From contig JAIXSE010000013.1 of the NCBI GenBank assembly GCA_027484825.1, positions 62,001-126,000 on the forward strand: a DNA stretch of 64,000 nucleotides, read 5' to 3'. Source of the DNA: Rubrivivax sp. Lineage in GTDB: Bacteria; Pseudomonadota; Gammaproteobacteria; Burkholderiales; Burkholderiaceae_C. The translations under genes and the position numbers were made by a program. Under the pieces are notes generated by a model. That model made no database searches, had not been told where the DNA came from, and saw only the letters and a list, made by a program, of their open reading frames with translations. This document shows, piece after piece, positions 1-9,141 of the stretch (positions within the stretch are counted from its first letter, which is position 1; every line of letters begins with the position of its first letter).

Positions 1-1
1 G

Positions 2-748
2 CTGGCCGCGTCCCTGCCGGCCCTGCCCTGGCTGGCGCTGGGACACCTGGGGACACGGCCGAAGCAGCCGCTCGACAACACCGGGCTGTCCGCCCTGATG
101 GTGGTGTGGCTGGTGACGGTGGTGGTGTTCTTCTCGCTGCCACAGTCCAAGCTGGTGGGCTACATCCTGCCGGCTGTTCCGCCGCTTGCCGCGCTGGTGG
201 CCCTGGCCTGGCAGCGACTGCAACCCGGGACCCGGCGCATGCGCCTGTGGGCCTGGGTGAGCCTGGCCGTGTCGGCGGCGCTCAGCCTCGGTGCCGTCAT
301 CACCCTGACCGTCTCGCCGCTGCGCACCACGCGGGCGCTGGCGGAAGACCTGCGAGCGCAGCGGCAGGCCGGCGAGCCGGTGTTCATGCTCAACCGGTTT
401 GACTACGACCTGCCGATGTATGCCGGGCTGGACACGCCTGTCTGGGTGGAGAGCGACTGGGGCACCGAAGATCCGATGGCGCGGGACAACTGGCGCAAGG
501 AACTGGCTGAGACCCGCCGCTTCGCCCTGGGCACACAGACGTCTCACCTGATTGACGAACCTGCCCTGCTCAAGGCGCTCTGCCAGACCCCCACCGCCTG
601 GGTGCTGGCGTCCACCCGGGACGCGCCCGCCCTGCCCTGGCTCAAGCCGATTGCTCCGGTATCCACCCGCCGGGGCGTGTCGCTGTGGCGGCTGAGTCCG
701 TCGCAGCTGAAATGCGGTGGCAGTGGTGTTGGCGGTGGCGGCGGATGA
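2..748 (+). CDS. ArnT-like lipid A sugar transferase, C-terminal part
   Basis: Only the C-terminal part is present; the frame is open from base 2 and the gene starts left of the window. The visible protein has hydrophobic helices and the segment FFSLPQSKLVGYILP, which matches the conserved FS-x-KLPxYILP block of ArnT/PMT-type inner-membrane glycosyltransferases that move an undecaprenyl-phosphate-linked sugar onto lipid A. A soluble periplasmic C-terminal tail follows. The stop codon overlaps the ATG of a YdjC/NaxD-type deacetylase (ATGA), so the two are translationally coupled. In Francisella (FlmK/NaxD) and Bordetella (LgmB/LgmC) such a pair adds galactosamine or glucosamine to lipid A, so an amino-sugar donor is more likely here than aminoarabinose. 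The family call is firm; the substrate is inferred. Confidence 0.75.
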   Translation: MAASLPALPWLALGHLGTRPKQPLDNTGLSALMVVWLVTVVVFFSLPQSKLVGYILPAVPPLAALVALAWQRLQPGTRRMRLWAWVSLAVSAALSLGAVITLTVSPLRTTRALAEDLRAQRQAGEPVFMLNRFDYDLPMYAGLDTPVWVESDWGTEDPMARDNWRKELAETRRFALGTQTSHLIDEPALLKALCQTPTAWVLASTRDAPALPWLKPIAPVSTRRGVSLWRLSPSQLKCGGSGVGGGGG

Positions 749-1578
749 ATCAAGCCCTCGACGCTCGCACGCTCGCGGTGCCCGCCCGGCACCGGCGACT
801 GTGCATTTGCGCTGACGACTTCGGCCTGCATACCGCCGTCAACGACGCGGTGCTTTATCTGGTGGGCATGGGACGGCTGCAGGCCACCAGTGCGATGGTG
901 GGGGCGCCGGCCTGGGCCAGCGGCGCGGCTGCGCTGGCCTCGATCGATGCCGACCATCTGGATGTGGGCCTGCATCTGGACCTCACCGAATTCCCCCTGA
1001 CCATTCCGGCCCGGAGCCTGGCGGGCTGGCTGCTGCAAGGCCTGCGGGACACGAAGGCCCTGCTGCGCGAAGTGCATGCCCAGATCGACGCCTTCGAACA
1101 GGCGCTGGGCCGCATGCCGGCCTATGTCGATGGCCACCAGCATGTGCATCAGTTTCCCGGCGTGCGGGACGCCCTGCTCACCGCGCTGACCGACCGCTAC
1201 CCGGGCCACCATCCCTGGTTGCGGTCCACCCGGCCCGGCGGTGGGGGCCTGAAGCCCCATGTCATCGATGCACTGGGCCGACGCGGCCTGGAACATCACG
1301 CGCAGGCCCTGGACTTCTTGCGCAACCGGCGCCTGCTGGGGGTGTACGGCTTTGATGGGGATGCCCATCGCTACCGGCATCATGTGGACGCCTGGCTGGC
1401 CAGCGCGCAGGACGGTGACTTGCTCATGTGCCATCCGGCCATCGCCCGAGTGCCGGGGGACGCCATTGCCGCCGCGCGCTGCCAGGAATTCTGGGTCTGG
1501 TCCGATCCAGCCCTGGCGCCATCGCTGATGGCGGGCGACCTGCAGCTCCTGCCGATGAGCCAGATGCTCAAGGGCTGA
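745..1578 (+). CDS. YdjC/ChbG/NaxD-family polysaccharide deacetylase, likely for undecaprenyl-P-GlcNAc-type lipids
   Basis: The 277-residue protein shows the YdjC superfamily metal site: ADDFG near residue 26, a GLHLDL block, DGHQHVH and MCHPA near the C-terminus. These enzymes remove N-acetyl groups from amino sugars. The ATG at 745 is chosen because it overlaps the upstream TGA as ATGA; an ATG at 685 in the same frame would lie deep inside the upstream gene. The partner is an ArnT-like transferase. By analogy with NaxD of Francisella and LgmC of Bordetella, it would deacetylate the undecaprenyl-phosphate sugar before transfer to lipid A, which gives a positive charge and can lower cationic-peptide binding. 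ChbG-like chitooligosaccharide deacetylation is the alternative, but the context argues against it. Confidence 0.75.
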   Translation: MNQALDARTLAVPARHRRLCICADDFGLHTAVNDAVLYLVGMGRLQATSAMVGAPAWASGAAALASIDADHLDVGLHLDLTEFPLTIPARSLAGWLLQGLRDTKALLREVHAQIDAFEQALGRMPAYVDGHQHVHQFPGVRDALLTALTDRYPGHHPWLRSTRPGGGGLKPHVIDALGRRGLEHHAQALDFLRNRRLLGVYGFDGDAHRYRHHVDAWLASAQDGDLLMCHPAIARVPGDAIAAARCQEFWVWSDPALAPSLMAGDLQLLPMSQMLKG

Positions 1579-1703
1579 CACGCCCCCGGCCCCCCCGCGC
1601 CTCCTCCTCTTTGCGGACATCCGCAGCAAGTCAGGCCACGTGCGCTACGATGGGCTGGTTGTGGCACTTCAACGCACGCCCCACACAACCGGAGGATTTC
1701 GCG

Positions 1704-1844
1704 ATGGCCACCAAACCCAACTATCAGTTCGAAAAACGTCAGCGCGAGCTGGCCAAGCAGAAGAAGAAGCAGGAAAAGGCGCAGCGCAAGACCGCGCCCA
1801 CCCCCGGAGAGACCGCACCGGCGGACCTCAAGGATCCCGGCTGA
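1704..1844 (+). CDS. Small basic coiled protein (46 aa)
   Basis: A 46-residue, strongly charged protein (segment KRQRELAKQKKKQEKAQRK) preceded by a clear ribosome site GGAGGA at 1691-1696, seven bases before the ATG. The first 30 residues should form one amphipathic, Lys/Arg-rich helix, and the tail is Pro/Ala rich. I believe similar small proteins occur widely in Burkholderiales, but no function is known to me. It stands alone between the deacetylase gene and a convergent histidine kinase gene. Nucleic-acid or ribosome binding is a guess from composition only. Confidence 0.6.
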   Translation: MATKPNYQFEKRQRELAKQKKKQEKAQRKTAPTPGETAPADLKDPG

Positions 1845-1872
1845 GCGGCTGAGCGCCTGAGCGCCTGAGCGG
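1841..1872 (+). repeat. Tandem 8-bp repeat, four copies
   Basis: Four consecutive units CTGAGCGG, CTGAGCGC, CTGAGCGC, CTGAGCGG run through the stop codon of the small basic protein gene into the 35-bp gap before the convergent kinase gene. The array is short and could vary by slippage without damaging either gene. Confidence 0.8.
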
Positions 1873-1879
1873 CGTTGGC

Positions 1880-3997
1880 TCACTCGCCCTTGTCCAACAC
1901 CGCCCGCACGCGGGCGGCCAGCTCATCCAGGGTGAAGGGCTTGCCCAGCAGTTCCACCCCGGCATCCAGCACCCCGTTGTGCACCACTGCATTGCGGGTG
2001 TAGCCGGTGGTGAACAGCACCTTCAACGACGGCCGACGCCGACGCACCTCATCGGCCAGCTTGCGTCCGTTCATGCCGGGCATCACCACATCGGCAAACA
2101 CGAGGGCAATCTCCGGATGGTTGTCGATCAGCTTGAGCGCGGCTTCTCCGCCGCCAGCCTCCAGCACCCGATAGCCCAGCTCGGTCAGCGCCTCGACGGA
2201 TGAGCGGCGCACCGATTCCTCGTCTTCCACCACAAGCACGGTTTCCTGGCCATCGCTCAGCGCCATGACCGGCCGCGCATCCGCGGTGACTTCCTCTTCG
2301 GACGCATTCAACAGTCGCCGCAGGTAGATCTTGACCGTGGTGCCCTGCCCCGGTTCGGAGTAGATGCGCACATGCCCCCCGGACTGCTTGACGAAGCCAT
2401 AGACCTGGCTCAGGCCCAGGCCGGTGCCGCGTCCCACTTCCTTGGTGGTGAAGAACGGGTCGAAGGCGCGTGCGATCACCTCGGGCGTCATGCCGCTGCC
2501 GGTATCGCTCACCGCCACCATCACATACTGGCCGGCGGCCACGCCCACCTGCTCTGAGGCGTAGCGCTCGTCCAGATGCGAATTGGCAGTCTCGATGGTC
2601 AGCCGGCCGCCGTCCGGCATGGCGTCCCGCGCATTCACCGACAGGTTGAGCAGCGCGTTCTCCAGCTGATTCGGGTCGGCATGGGTCAGCCACAGGCCGC
2701 CGCCCAGCACGGTTTCCACCTCGATGGCGCCGCCCATGGAATGGCGCAGCAGATCGGACATGCCCGCCACCAGCTTGTTGACATTCAAGGCCGACGGACG
2801 CAGTGGTTGCTGCCGTGAGAAGGCGAGCAGCCGCTGCGTCAATTGCGCCGCGCGCTTGGTGGCATTGCGGGCCGAGTCCACATAGCGCATGGCCAGTGCA
2901 TCGTCCCGCAGGTATTTGCGTGCCAGCAGGTCCAGCGAGCTGACCACCACCGCCAGCATGTTGTTGAAGTCGTGCGCAATGCCGCCGGTGAGCTGGCCCA
3001 CCGCTTCCATCTTCTGGGACTGGCGCAGCGCTTCTTCGGTGCGAAGCCGGTGGTCCAGTTCTTCCTGCACCCGACGCTCCAGCGTGTCGTTGAGTTCCCG
3101 CAAGGCCTGGTCGGTGCGATGCCGCCGGGTGACGTCCTGGAACAGCACCGCCACCTGACGCCGCTCGACCGGCTCCACCCGGAAGGCGGCCAGCTCCAGA
3201 TAACGCCCGGTGCGCGCCAGTTCCCGCTCGAAGCGGACGGGCACGCCGCTGAGCAGCACATTGCGGTAGATCTCCACCCAGCCGTCGGCTTCGTCGGGCA
3301 CCATGTCCCGCACCTTCTGGCCGACCACATTGGGAATGCCCGCATTGGCGGCATACGCCGGGTTGGCCAGCACATGCACGTAGTCACTCAGCGGCCCATG
3401 CGGACCGTCGATGAACTCGATGACGCAGAAGCCCTCGTCGATGCGGTCGAACAGCGTCTGGAACTGGCGCTCGCTCTCGTCCAGGCGGCGCAGTTCCAGC
3501 ACCTTGGCCGTGGTCTCCACCACCCCGCAGATCATGCCCCGGATGGTGCCGGACTCGTCCCTCAGCGGCGTGTAGTGAAAGCTGAACCAGGCCTCGGACA
3601 TCTGACCGTGACGCAGCACCTGAAGCGGCAGGTTCTCCACGTTCACGCCCTTGCCGGACAAGGTGGACTCGACCAGTGGGCGGACGTCCGGCCAGACCTC
3701 GCCCCAGGACGCCTTCAAGGGCGCGCCCATGGCGGCGGGGTGCTTGTCCCCCAGCATCGGGACGTAGGCGTCGTTGTAGACCATGCACAGGTCCGGCCCC
3801 CAGCCCAGCCACATCGGCGTGACCGCCTCCATCACCATCGACACCATCGCATGCAGCGAGGCCGGCCAGTGCGCCGGATCCCCCAGCGGCGTCGATGCCC
3901 AGTCGGTGTCCCGCAGCAAGGGATGCACGCGCGGGTGACTCGGCGGCAGCGGGCGAACCTCTGCCAGCACGGGCGTCTGGGGAACGTCGTTGATCAT
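1880..3997 (-). CDS. Soluble hybrid histidine kinase (PAS-PAS-HisKA-HATPase-REC)
   Basis: A 705-residue protein with no membrane segments. Residues about 50-165 form a PAS-like sensor ([17 protein letters not shown] region), 175-295 a second PAS domain, and 296-330 a coiled linker. The HisKA site is [10 protein letters not shown] with phospho-acceptor His342. The ATPase domain shows [11 protein letters not shown] (N box), DTGSGM (G1) and GTGLGLS (G2). A C-terminal receiver begins at [14 protein letters not shown] with phospho-Asp636 in [11 protein letters not shown], and T/K residues FTTGYT and GKPF. The HDFNN form is typical of the FixL-like HPK4 subfamily. It has no adjacent response regulator gene, so its output partner is encoded elsewhere. 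The signal is likely cytosolic (light, redox or a ligand bound by PAS) but cannot be read from sequence. Confidence 0.9.
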   Translation of the reverse strand: MINDVPQTPVLAEVRPLPPSHPRVHPLLRDTDWASTPLGDPAHWPASLHAMVSMVMEAVTPMWLGWGPDLCMVYNDAYVPMLGDKHPAAMGAPLKASWGEVWPDVRPLVESTLSGKGVNVENLPLQVLRHGQMSEAWFSFHYTPLRDESGTIRGMICGVVETTAKVLELRRLDESERQFQTLFDRIDEGFCVIEFIDGPHGPLSDYVHVLANPAYAANAGIPNVVGQKVRDMVPDEADGWVEIYRNVLLSGVPVRFERELARTGRYLELAAFRVEPVERRQVAVLFQDVTRRHRTDQALRELNDTLERRVQEELDHRLRTEEALRQSQKMEAVGQLTGGIAHDFNNMLAVVVSSLDLLARKYLRDDALAMRYVDSARNATKRAAQLTQRLLAFSRQQPLRPSALNVNKLVAGMSDLLRHSMGGAIEVETVLGGGLWLTHADPNQLENALLNLSVNARDAMPDGGRLTIETANSHLDERYASEQVGVAAGQYVMVAVSDTGSGMTPEVIARAFDPFFTTKEVGRGTGLGLSQVYGFVKQSGGHVRIYSEPGQGTTVKIYLRRLLNASEEEVTADARPVMALSDGQETVLVVEDEESVRRSSVEALTELGYRVLEAGGGEAALKLIDNHPEIALVFADVVMPGMNGRKLADEVRRRRPSLKVLFTTGYTRNAVVHNGVLDAGVELLGKPFTLDELAARVRAVLDKGE

Positions 3998-4123
3998 GGA
4001 AAGGTCGGGCTGGCTGAGGAGGCGGGGATGGGCCGAGTAGACGGGCGGAGTATCGCAGTCCGACCGTGACCTTTTCCTCAGGGCATCCCAGCGGACCGGA
4101 GAGGGTCCGGCCGGGAGGGCGCT

Positions 4124-5485
4124 CTACGGACCGCCGGGACGGCGCCGACCGGACGCTTGCGCATCCGCGGCTGCCGCAGCGGCCGCCCGAAGCTTGTCCT
4201 TCTTGCTGGGGCGACGCCCCTTGATGCCACCGTTGGGATCCAGCCCGGTGGGAGCGCCCATCTGGCCCATCTGGCCCGGCGAAGCGTCGGCACCGTCCGG
4301 CGCATCGTCCTCACCGGCCACTGGCAGCGTCTGGGCCGCGGCGACCTTGGGCTCGAAACCCGCCACCGTCTCGCGGGGCAGCCGGTAGCCCTGCCGCTTT
4401 TCGATCAAGCGGAAATGCGCCTCCGCCGCCTCGCCCACAAAACTCACCGCCAGGCCGGACTCCCCGGCGCGACCGGTCCGGCCGATGCGATGCACATAGT
4501 CCACCGCCGAGCGCGGCAGGTCATAGTTCACCACCACCGGCAGCCGGAGGATGTCGATGCCGCGCGCGCCCAGGTCGGTGGCTACCAGCACCTTGAGCGC
4601 GCCAGCCTTGAAGTCGGACAAGGTCCGCATCCGGGCGCCCTGGCTGGCATCGCCGTGGAAGGCGGCGGCGGCCACACCGGCGCGACGCAGCTTGTCCGCC
4701 ACATGGTCGCAGGCGTAGCGGGTGGCCACGAAGACCAGCACTCGGGACCATGCGCCCTGCTCGATCAGATGCCGCAGCAGCGGCGTGCGCCGGGCTTCGT
4801 CCACCCGGATGGCGCGTTCCTCGATGCGGGCCTGGTCCAGCGGTGTGGCCGCCACTTCGATCCGCACGGGGTCACGCAGGCAGGCGTCGGCCCATTGCTG
4901 CACGCTGTCCGGGAAGGTGGCCGAGAACAGCAGCGTCTGACGCCGGGCCGGCAGCAGGGACAGCACCTGCTGCACCTCGTCCGCGAAGCCCGCATCCAGC
5001 AGGCGGTCCGCCTCATCCAGCACCAGCAGGCTCACATCGGAGAGCTTGAGTCCGTTGTGTTCCACCACGTCCAGCAGCCGGCCCGGCGTGGCCACCACCA
5101 CTTCGGCGCCGCCCCGCAAGGCCATCAGCTGCGGGTTGATGGACACACCTCCATACAGCACCGACACCTTCACCGGCTCGGCCAGGAAAGGCGAGAGCTG
5201 GCGCAGCGTCTCGCCCACCTGCACTGCCAGTTCGCGGGTAGGCACCAGCACCAGAGACCGGGTACGGCGCAGCGCCGGACGCACGGCGGCGTCGATCTGC
5301 TGCATCAGCGGGAAGGCATAGGCCACCGTCTTGCCGGAGCCGGTTTCGGCGCTGGCCTGCAGGTCCCGGCCCGCGAGTGCGGGGCCGATGGCGGCTGTCT
5401 GGATGGGCGTGGGGGCTTCGAAGCCCAGTGCGTCGGCCGCGCGTTGCAGCGCCGGGGACAGTCCGAGGGAAGCGAAGTCGTTCAC
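4124..5485 (-). CDS. DEAD-box RNA helicase, RhlE-like
   Basis: A 453-residue ATP-dependent RNA helicase. Visible motifs in order are the Q motif (PTPIQ), Walker A ASAETGSGKT, PTRELA, TPGR, DEAD box LDEADRLLDAGF, SAT, then helicase-C motifs ATDLGARGID and HRIGRTGRAG. The C-terminal tail after about residue 370 is low-complexity, with a basic stretch GRRPSKKDKLR and an Ala-rich run, typical of the variable RNA-binding tails of RhlE-type helicases. Its ATG overlaps the stop of dbpA (ATGA at 5482-5485), so it is the second gene of a two-helicase operon. Roles in this family are ribosome assembly and mRNA decay. Confidence 0.9.
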   Translation of the reverse strand: MNDFASLGLSPALQRAADALGFEAPTPIQTAAIGPALAGRDLQASAETGSGKTVAYAFPLMQQIDAAVRPALRRTRSLVLVPTRELAVQVGETLRQLSPFLAEPVKVSVLYGGVSINPQLMALRGGAEVVVATPGRLLDVVEHNGLKLSDVSLLVLDEADRLLDAGFADEVQQVLSLLPARRQTLLFSATFPDSVQQWADACLRDPVRIEVAATPLDQARIEERAIRVDEARRTPLLRHLIEQGAWSRVLVFVATRYACDHVADKLRRAGVAAAAFHGDASQGARMRTLSDFKAGALKVLVATDLGARGIDILRLPVVVNYDLPRSAVDYVHRIGRTGRAGESGLAVSFVGEAAEAHFRLIEKRQGYRLPRETVAGFEPKVAAAQTLPVAGEDDAPDGADASPGQMGQMGAPTGLDPNGGIKGRRPSKKDKLRAAAAAAADAQASGRRRPGGP

Positions 5486-6924
5486 AGGCGGCGCACCTTC
5501 ACCGAACGACCCTTCACCTTGCCGGCATTCAGGCCACGCAGGGCGGCGTCCGCAATGCTGCGGTCCACCGCCACATAGGTCGAGAACTCGTTGACGTTGA
5601 TCTTGCCGATCAGGCTGCCGTCAAACCCCAGGTCCTTGGTCAGCGCGCCCAGCACGTCGCCAGGGCGGATCTTTTCCTTGCGGCCGCCCAGGATCTGCAG
5701 CGTCACCATCGGCGGCTGCAGCGGCTGGCCGCCGGCCTGGTCGGTCAGTTCAGAGAGCGGATGCCAGATGCTGGTCTGTCCCTGCAACTGCTCGATGCGG
5801 CCCACGCGGCCCATCTCGTCCATGCTGGCCAGGCTGAAGGCCCAGCCTTCCTCGTCAGCGCGGCCGGTGCGGCCGATGCGGTGGACATGCACCTCCGCAT
5901 CGGGCGTGATGTCCACGTTGATGACGGCTTCGAGCTGCGCAATGTCCAGGCCGCGCGCGGCCACGTCGGTGGCCACCAGCACGCTGCAGCTGCGGTTGGC
6001 AAACTGCACCAGCACCTGGTCCCGTTCGCGCTGGTCCAGGTCGCCGTGCAGCTCCAGGGCCACCAGGCCCTGGGCCTGCAGCACGGCCACCAGGTCGCGG
6101 CACTGCTGCTTGGTGTTGCAGAACGCCAGCGTGCTGGCGGGACGGAAGTGATTCAGCAGCAGGCCGACGGTGTGCAGCCGGTTCTGCTCATCCACTTCGT
6201 AGAAGCGCTGGCGGATCTTGCCGGCGGCATGCTGTTCCTTGAGCTTGATCTCCTGCGGGTCGCGCATGAAACGCGAGGCCAGCGCCGCCACGCCGTCCGG
6301 ATAGGTGGCGGAGAACAGTAGCGTCTGACGGTTCTTCGGGCAGGCCTGCACCACTTGCGCGATGTCCTCGGCGAAGCCCATGTCCAGCATGCGGTCCGCT
6401 TCGTCCAGCACCAGGGTGTTCAGCGCTTCCAGCGACAGCGTGTCCCGCGAGAGATGGTCCAGGATGCGGCCCGGTGTGCCCACCACGATGTGGGCGCCAT
6501 GGGCGAGGCTGGCCAGTTGGCTGCGGATGGGCACACCGCCGCACAGGGTCAGGGTCTTGATGTTGTCTTCGGCGCGGGCCAGACGCCGGATCTCCTGCGT
6601 GACCTGGTCGGCCAGTTCGCGCGTGGGGCACAGCACCAGCGCCTGCACTGCAAAGCGACGGGGATTGAGATTGGCCAGCAGCGGCAGGGTGAAGGACGCC
6701 GTCTTGCCGCTGCCGGTCTTGGCCTGAGCGATGAGGTCGCGACCGGCCAGCGACAGCGGCAGGCTGGCGGCCTGGATGGGCGTCATCGTGAGATAGCCCA
6801 GCTGCTGCAGGGTGGCCTGCATGGCGGGGGCCAGCGGCAGGCGGGCGAAGGAGGTGGGATCGGCCGAGGGGGTCGCAGCCGCAGGGGCGCTTGCCCCCGG
6901 GCCTGTGGAGTCGATGCGGGTCAT
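5482..6924 (-). CDS. dbpA: ATP-dependent RNA helicase DbpA (23S rRNA specific)
   Basis: A 480-residue DEAD-box helicase with Q motif MTPIQAASLP, AKTGSGKT, PTRELADQV, LDEADRMLDMGF, SAT and HRIGRTGRA. What identifies DbpA is the C-terminal domain of about 75 residues beginning VTLQILGGRKEKIRPGD and containing GLIGKI-like GSLIGKINVNEFSTYVAV; this fold binds hairpin 92 of 23S rRNA and targets the helicase to late 50S assembly. The start at 6924 (MTRIDST) is preferred; an in-frame ATG at 6960 would add 12 arginine-rich residues, and neither has a strong ribosome site. The downstream RhlE-like helicase overlaps by four bases. Confidence 0.92.
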   Translation of the reverse strand: MTRIDSTGPGASAPAAATPSADPTSFARLPLAPAMQATLQQLGYLTMTPIQAASLPLSLAGRDLIAQAKTGSGKTASFTLPLLANLNPRRFAVQALVLCPTRELADQVTQEIRRLARAEDNIKTLTLCGGVPIRSQLASLAHGAHIVVGTPGRILDHLSRDTLSLEALNTLVLDEADRMLDMGFAEDIAQVVQACPKNRQTLLFSATYPDGVAALASRFMRDPQEIKLKEQHAAGKIRQRFYEVDEQNRLHTVGLLLNHFRPASTLAFCNTKQQCRDLVAVLQAQGLVALELHGDLDQRERDQVLVQFANRSCSVLVATDVAARGLDIAQLEAVINVDITPDAEVHVHRIGRTGRADEEGWAFSLASMDEMGRVGRIEQLQGQTSIWHPLSELTDQAGGQPLQPPMVTLQILGGRKEKIRPGDVLGALTKDLGFDGSLIGKINVNEFSTYVAVDRSIADAALRGLNAGKVKGRSVKVRRL

Positions 6925-6981
6925 GCGCAATTGTCGCGGCTTTCCGGGCCGCAGCCGCATGCAGGGCCATGCATCGGGTGA

Positions 6982-8127
6982 TCAATGTGGCAGGGGCAGC
7001 GCTGGCTGAGGCGTCGGGCCATCGGCATTGGCGTTGGCAGCGGCACCGGCAGTGAAACCTGCAGTCGCACCGGCATCAGGACGATGCGAGGCGGGAGCGC
7101 TCGCGTCCAGACAGCCCGCCGCCTCCAGCGCCGCTTCCACCGCGGGCTCCCACTCGGTGTGCGGCACGCCCTGCGCGCCCAGCGCCTGCGCCAAGGCTGC
7201 GCCGGACAGGTACAGCGGCTCGCGCCACAGGTAGCGCATCTCCTTCATCTCCCGGAACAGCGTCACGAAGGGCGCGCCCAGTGGCAGCACCCACCACGGG
7301 AATCGGGTCATGCGGGGCGACCGGCCGGTGCGGCGCGCCACCACCCGGCGCACGGTCTCGGCCATGCGGGTGCCGTCCGCGTCCCAGTGGCCCTCGAAGT
7401 GAAAGCGCGTAAAGGCAGGGCCGTCGGCACGCCGCTCGATCAGGCGCTTCATCGTCTCGGCCACATCCGGCAGATAGGCCCACTGGTGGCCCACACCGTC
7501 ACGGCCTGGCTGCTGGATCTTGCGCACCGGTTGACCGGCCGTGACCAGACACTGCGTGAACCAGCTGTTGACCGCACCCGGCCCGAAGAAGTCACCCGCC
7601 CGCAGGATGATGACGCGGAAGTCTCCCCGCTCGGCGCCCTGCTGGAGCCGACGTTCCATCTCCACCCGGATGGCGCCCTTGCGGGTGACCGGCTGCTGGG
7701 GCGACGCTTCGCTCGGGCATGGCAAGGCGTCCGGGCCGAAGTTGTAGACCGTGCCGGGCAGCACCACGGTGGCCCCCTGGGCGGTGGCGGCGGCCAGGGT
7801 GTTGTCCAGCATCGGCAGCACCAGCTCACCCCAGCGCTGATAGCCGGGCGGGTTGACCGCATGGACGATCACGCCGCAGCCGCGGGCGGCCGCCGTCACG
7901 TCGTCCCGCTGCAGGGCTTCGCCGCGCAGCCAGAGCATGCCGTCGCGCTGTTCCTGCGCGGTGGACATCCCGCGTCGCAGCGCGCGCACGGTCCAGCCTG
8001 CGTCCCGCAAGCGTCGGGCAACGCTGCCGCCGATGCCGCCGGTCGCCCCCAGCACCAGGACGGTCCGGGCGCTGAGCGGGTCGAAGGGGGGCTCGGTGCC
8101 GGAAAGGGTCGGGCTGATGGGGCGCAT
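6982..8127 (-). CDS. NAD-dependent epimerase/dehydratase-type oxidoreductase
   Basis: A 381-residue extended-SDR protein. The Rossmann motif VLVLGATGGIGGSVA lies near the N-terminus, and later blocks (GTVYNFG, RAGDFFGPG) match the active-site and substrate region of atypical epimerases that act on sugars or related small substrates. The start at 8127 is chosen because GGAG precedes it by eight bases and the protein then begins a few residues before the Rossmann strand; the frame remains open to 8325, but that stretch overlaps the divergent LysR gene and lacks conserved sequence. A low-complexity Ala-rich C-terminal tail follows residue 360. The divergent LysR gene probably controls it. The exact substrate is unknown. 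Confidence 0.75.
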   Translation of the reverse strand: MRPISPTLSGTEPPFDPLSARTVLVLGATGGIGGSVARRLRDAGWTVRALRRGMSTAQEQRDGMLWLRGEALQRDDVTAAARGCGVIVHAVNPPGYQRWGELVLPMLDNTLAAATAQGATVVLPGTVYNFGPDALPCPSEASPQQPVTRKGAIRVEMERRLQQGAERGDFRVIILRAGDFFGPGAVNSWFTQCLVTAGQPVRKIQQPGRDGVGHQWAYLPDVAETMKRLIERRADGPAFTRFHFEGHWDADGTRMAETVRRVVARRTGRSPRMTRFPWWVLPLGAPFVTLFREMKEMRYLWREPLYLSGAALAQALGAQGVPHTEWEPAVEAALEAAGCLDASAPASHRPDAGATAGFTAGAAANANADGPTPQPALPLPH

Positions 8128-8221
8128 GTCGGGACTCCGGTGGAAGGGATGTGGCGGATTCTGACGATCCGCCCCCTCCATGAAAACTACCGAACATGAA
8201 GCAGCCGCTATACATTTATGC

Positions 8222-9136
8222 ATGACCTCATCGATTGCCTGGGAGTGGTATCGCTCCTTTCTCGCCGTGCTGCGCGAAGGCTCGCTGTCCAAGGCGGCGC
8301 GCGCGCTGGACCTCACGCAGCCCACGGTCGGCCGTCATGTCGCGGCCCTGGAGGCCGGCACCGGCCAGGCGCTGTTCATCCGCACGCCTGCCGGCCTGGT
8401 GCCGACCGAAGCGGCGCAGGCCTTGCGCCCGCTGGCCGAGGCGATGGACAGCACAGCCGCAGCGCTAGAGCGAGCGGCGCGCAGCCAGGGCGACGGCGTC
8501 CAGGGCGTGGTGCGGGTCACCGCCAGTGAGGTGGTGGGGCTGGAAGTGCTGCCGGCGGTGCTCACCTCGCTGCGGGCGGCGCATCCCGGATTGATCGTGG
8601 AACTGGTCATCAGCAACCAGGTGCAGGACCTGCTGCGCCGCGAGGCCGACATTGCCATCCGCATGACCCAACCCCGGCAGGAAGCGCTGATCGCGCGCCG
8701 GGTGGGCATCGTGGAGGTCGGGCTGCATGCCCATGTGCGGTATCTCGAGCAGCACGGCACGCCGCAGTCCCTGGAGGCGCTGAGGGACCCGCGCCACACC
8801 CTGATCGGTTACGACAGCGATGTGCCGTATGTGCGGGAGCTGGCGCGGCGGTTTCCGGTGCTGGGGCGGGACCGCTTCCAGCTCCGGGCCGACAGTGACG
8901 TCGCGCAGCTCGCGCTGATCCGATCCGGCGCCGGCATCGGTCTGTGCCAGGTGGCATTGGCCAGGCGCGACCCGACGCTGCGGCGTCTACTGCCCGCGGC
9001 CCTGACGATTCCGCTGGAGACCTGGATCACCATGCATGAAGATCTGCGGCACAGCCCCCGTTGCCGGGTGGTGTTTGATGCGCTGGTCGAGGGGCTGGCG
9101 CAGCACATCGGCGGGCCCGGCGGTGACGTGACGTGA
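8222..9136 (+). CDS. LysR-family transcriptional regulator
   Basis: A protein of about 304 residues with an N-terminal winged helix (EGSLSKAARALDLTQPTVGR) and a C-terminal periplasmic-binding-like effector domain (VRVTASEVVGLEVLPAVL, later IRSGAGIGLCQV). It is divergent from the epimerase-like oxidoreductase gene at 8127, the usual arrangement in which LysR controls its neighbour. The start is uncertain: ATG at 8222 begins directly before the DNA-binding domain, while ATG at 8180 would add 14 residues; neither has a clear ribosome site. It ends five bases before the convergent LysR gene. Confidence 0.88.
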   Translation: MTSSIAWEWYRSFLAVLREGSLSKAARALDLTQPTVGRHVAALEAGTGQALFIRTPAGLVPTEAAQALRPLAEAMDSTAAALERAARSQGDGVQGVVRVTASEVVGLEVLPAVLTSLRAAHPGLIVELVISNQVQDLLRREADIAIRMTQPRQEALIARRVGIVEVGLHAHVRYLEQHGTPQSLEALRDPRHTLIGYDSDVPYVRELARRFPVLGRDRFQLRADSDVAQLALIRSGAGIGLCQVALARRDPTLRRLLPAALTIPLETWITMHEDLRHSPRCRVVFDALVEGLAQHIGGPGGDVT

Positions 9137-9141
9137 GTGGA

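Noticed and set aside
4157-5578. Long plus-strand open frame opposite the RhlE-like gene
   Set aside because: No motif, biased composition, and it covers the well-supported helicase on the other strand.
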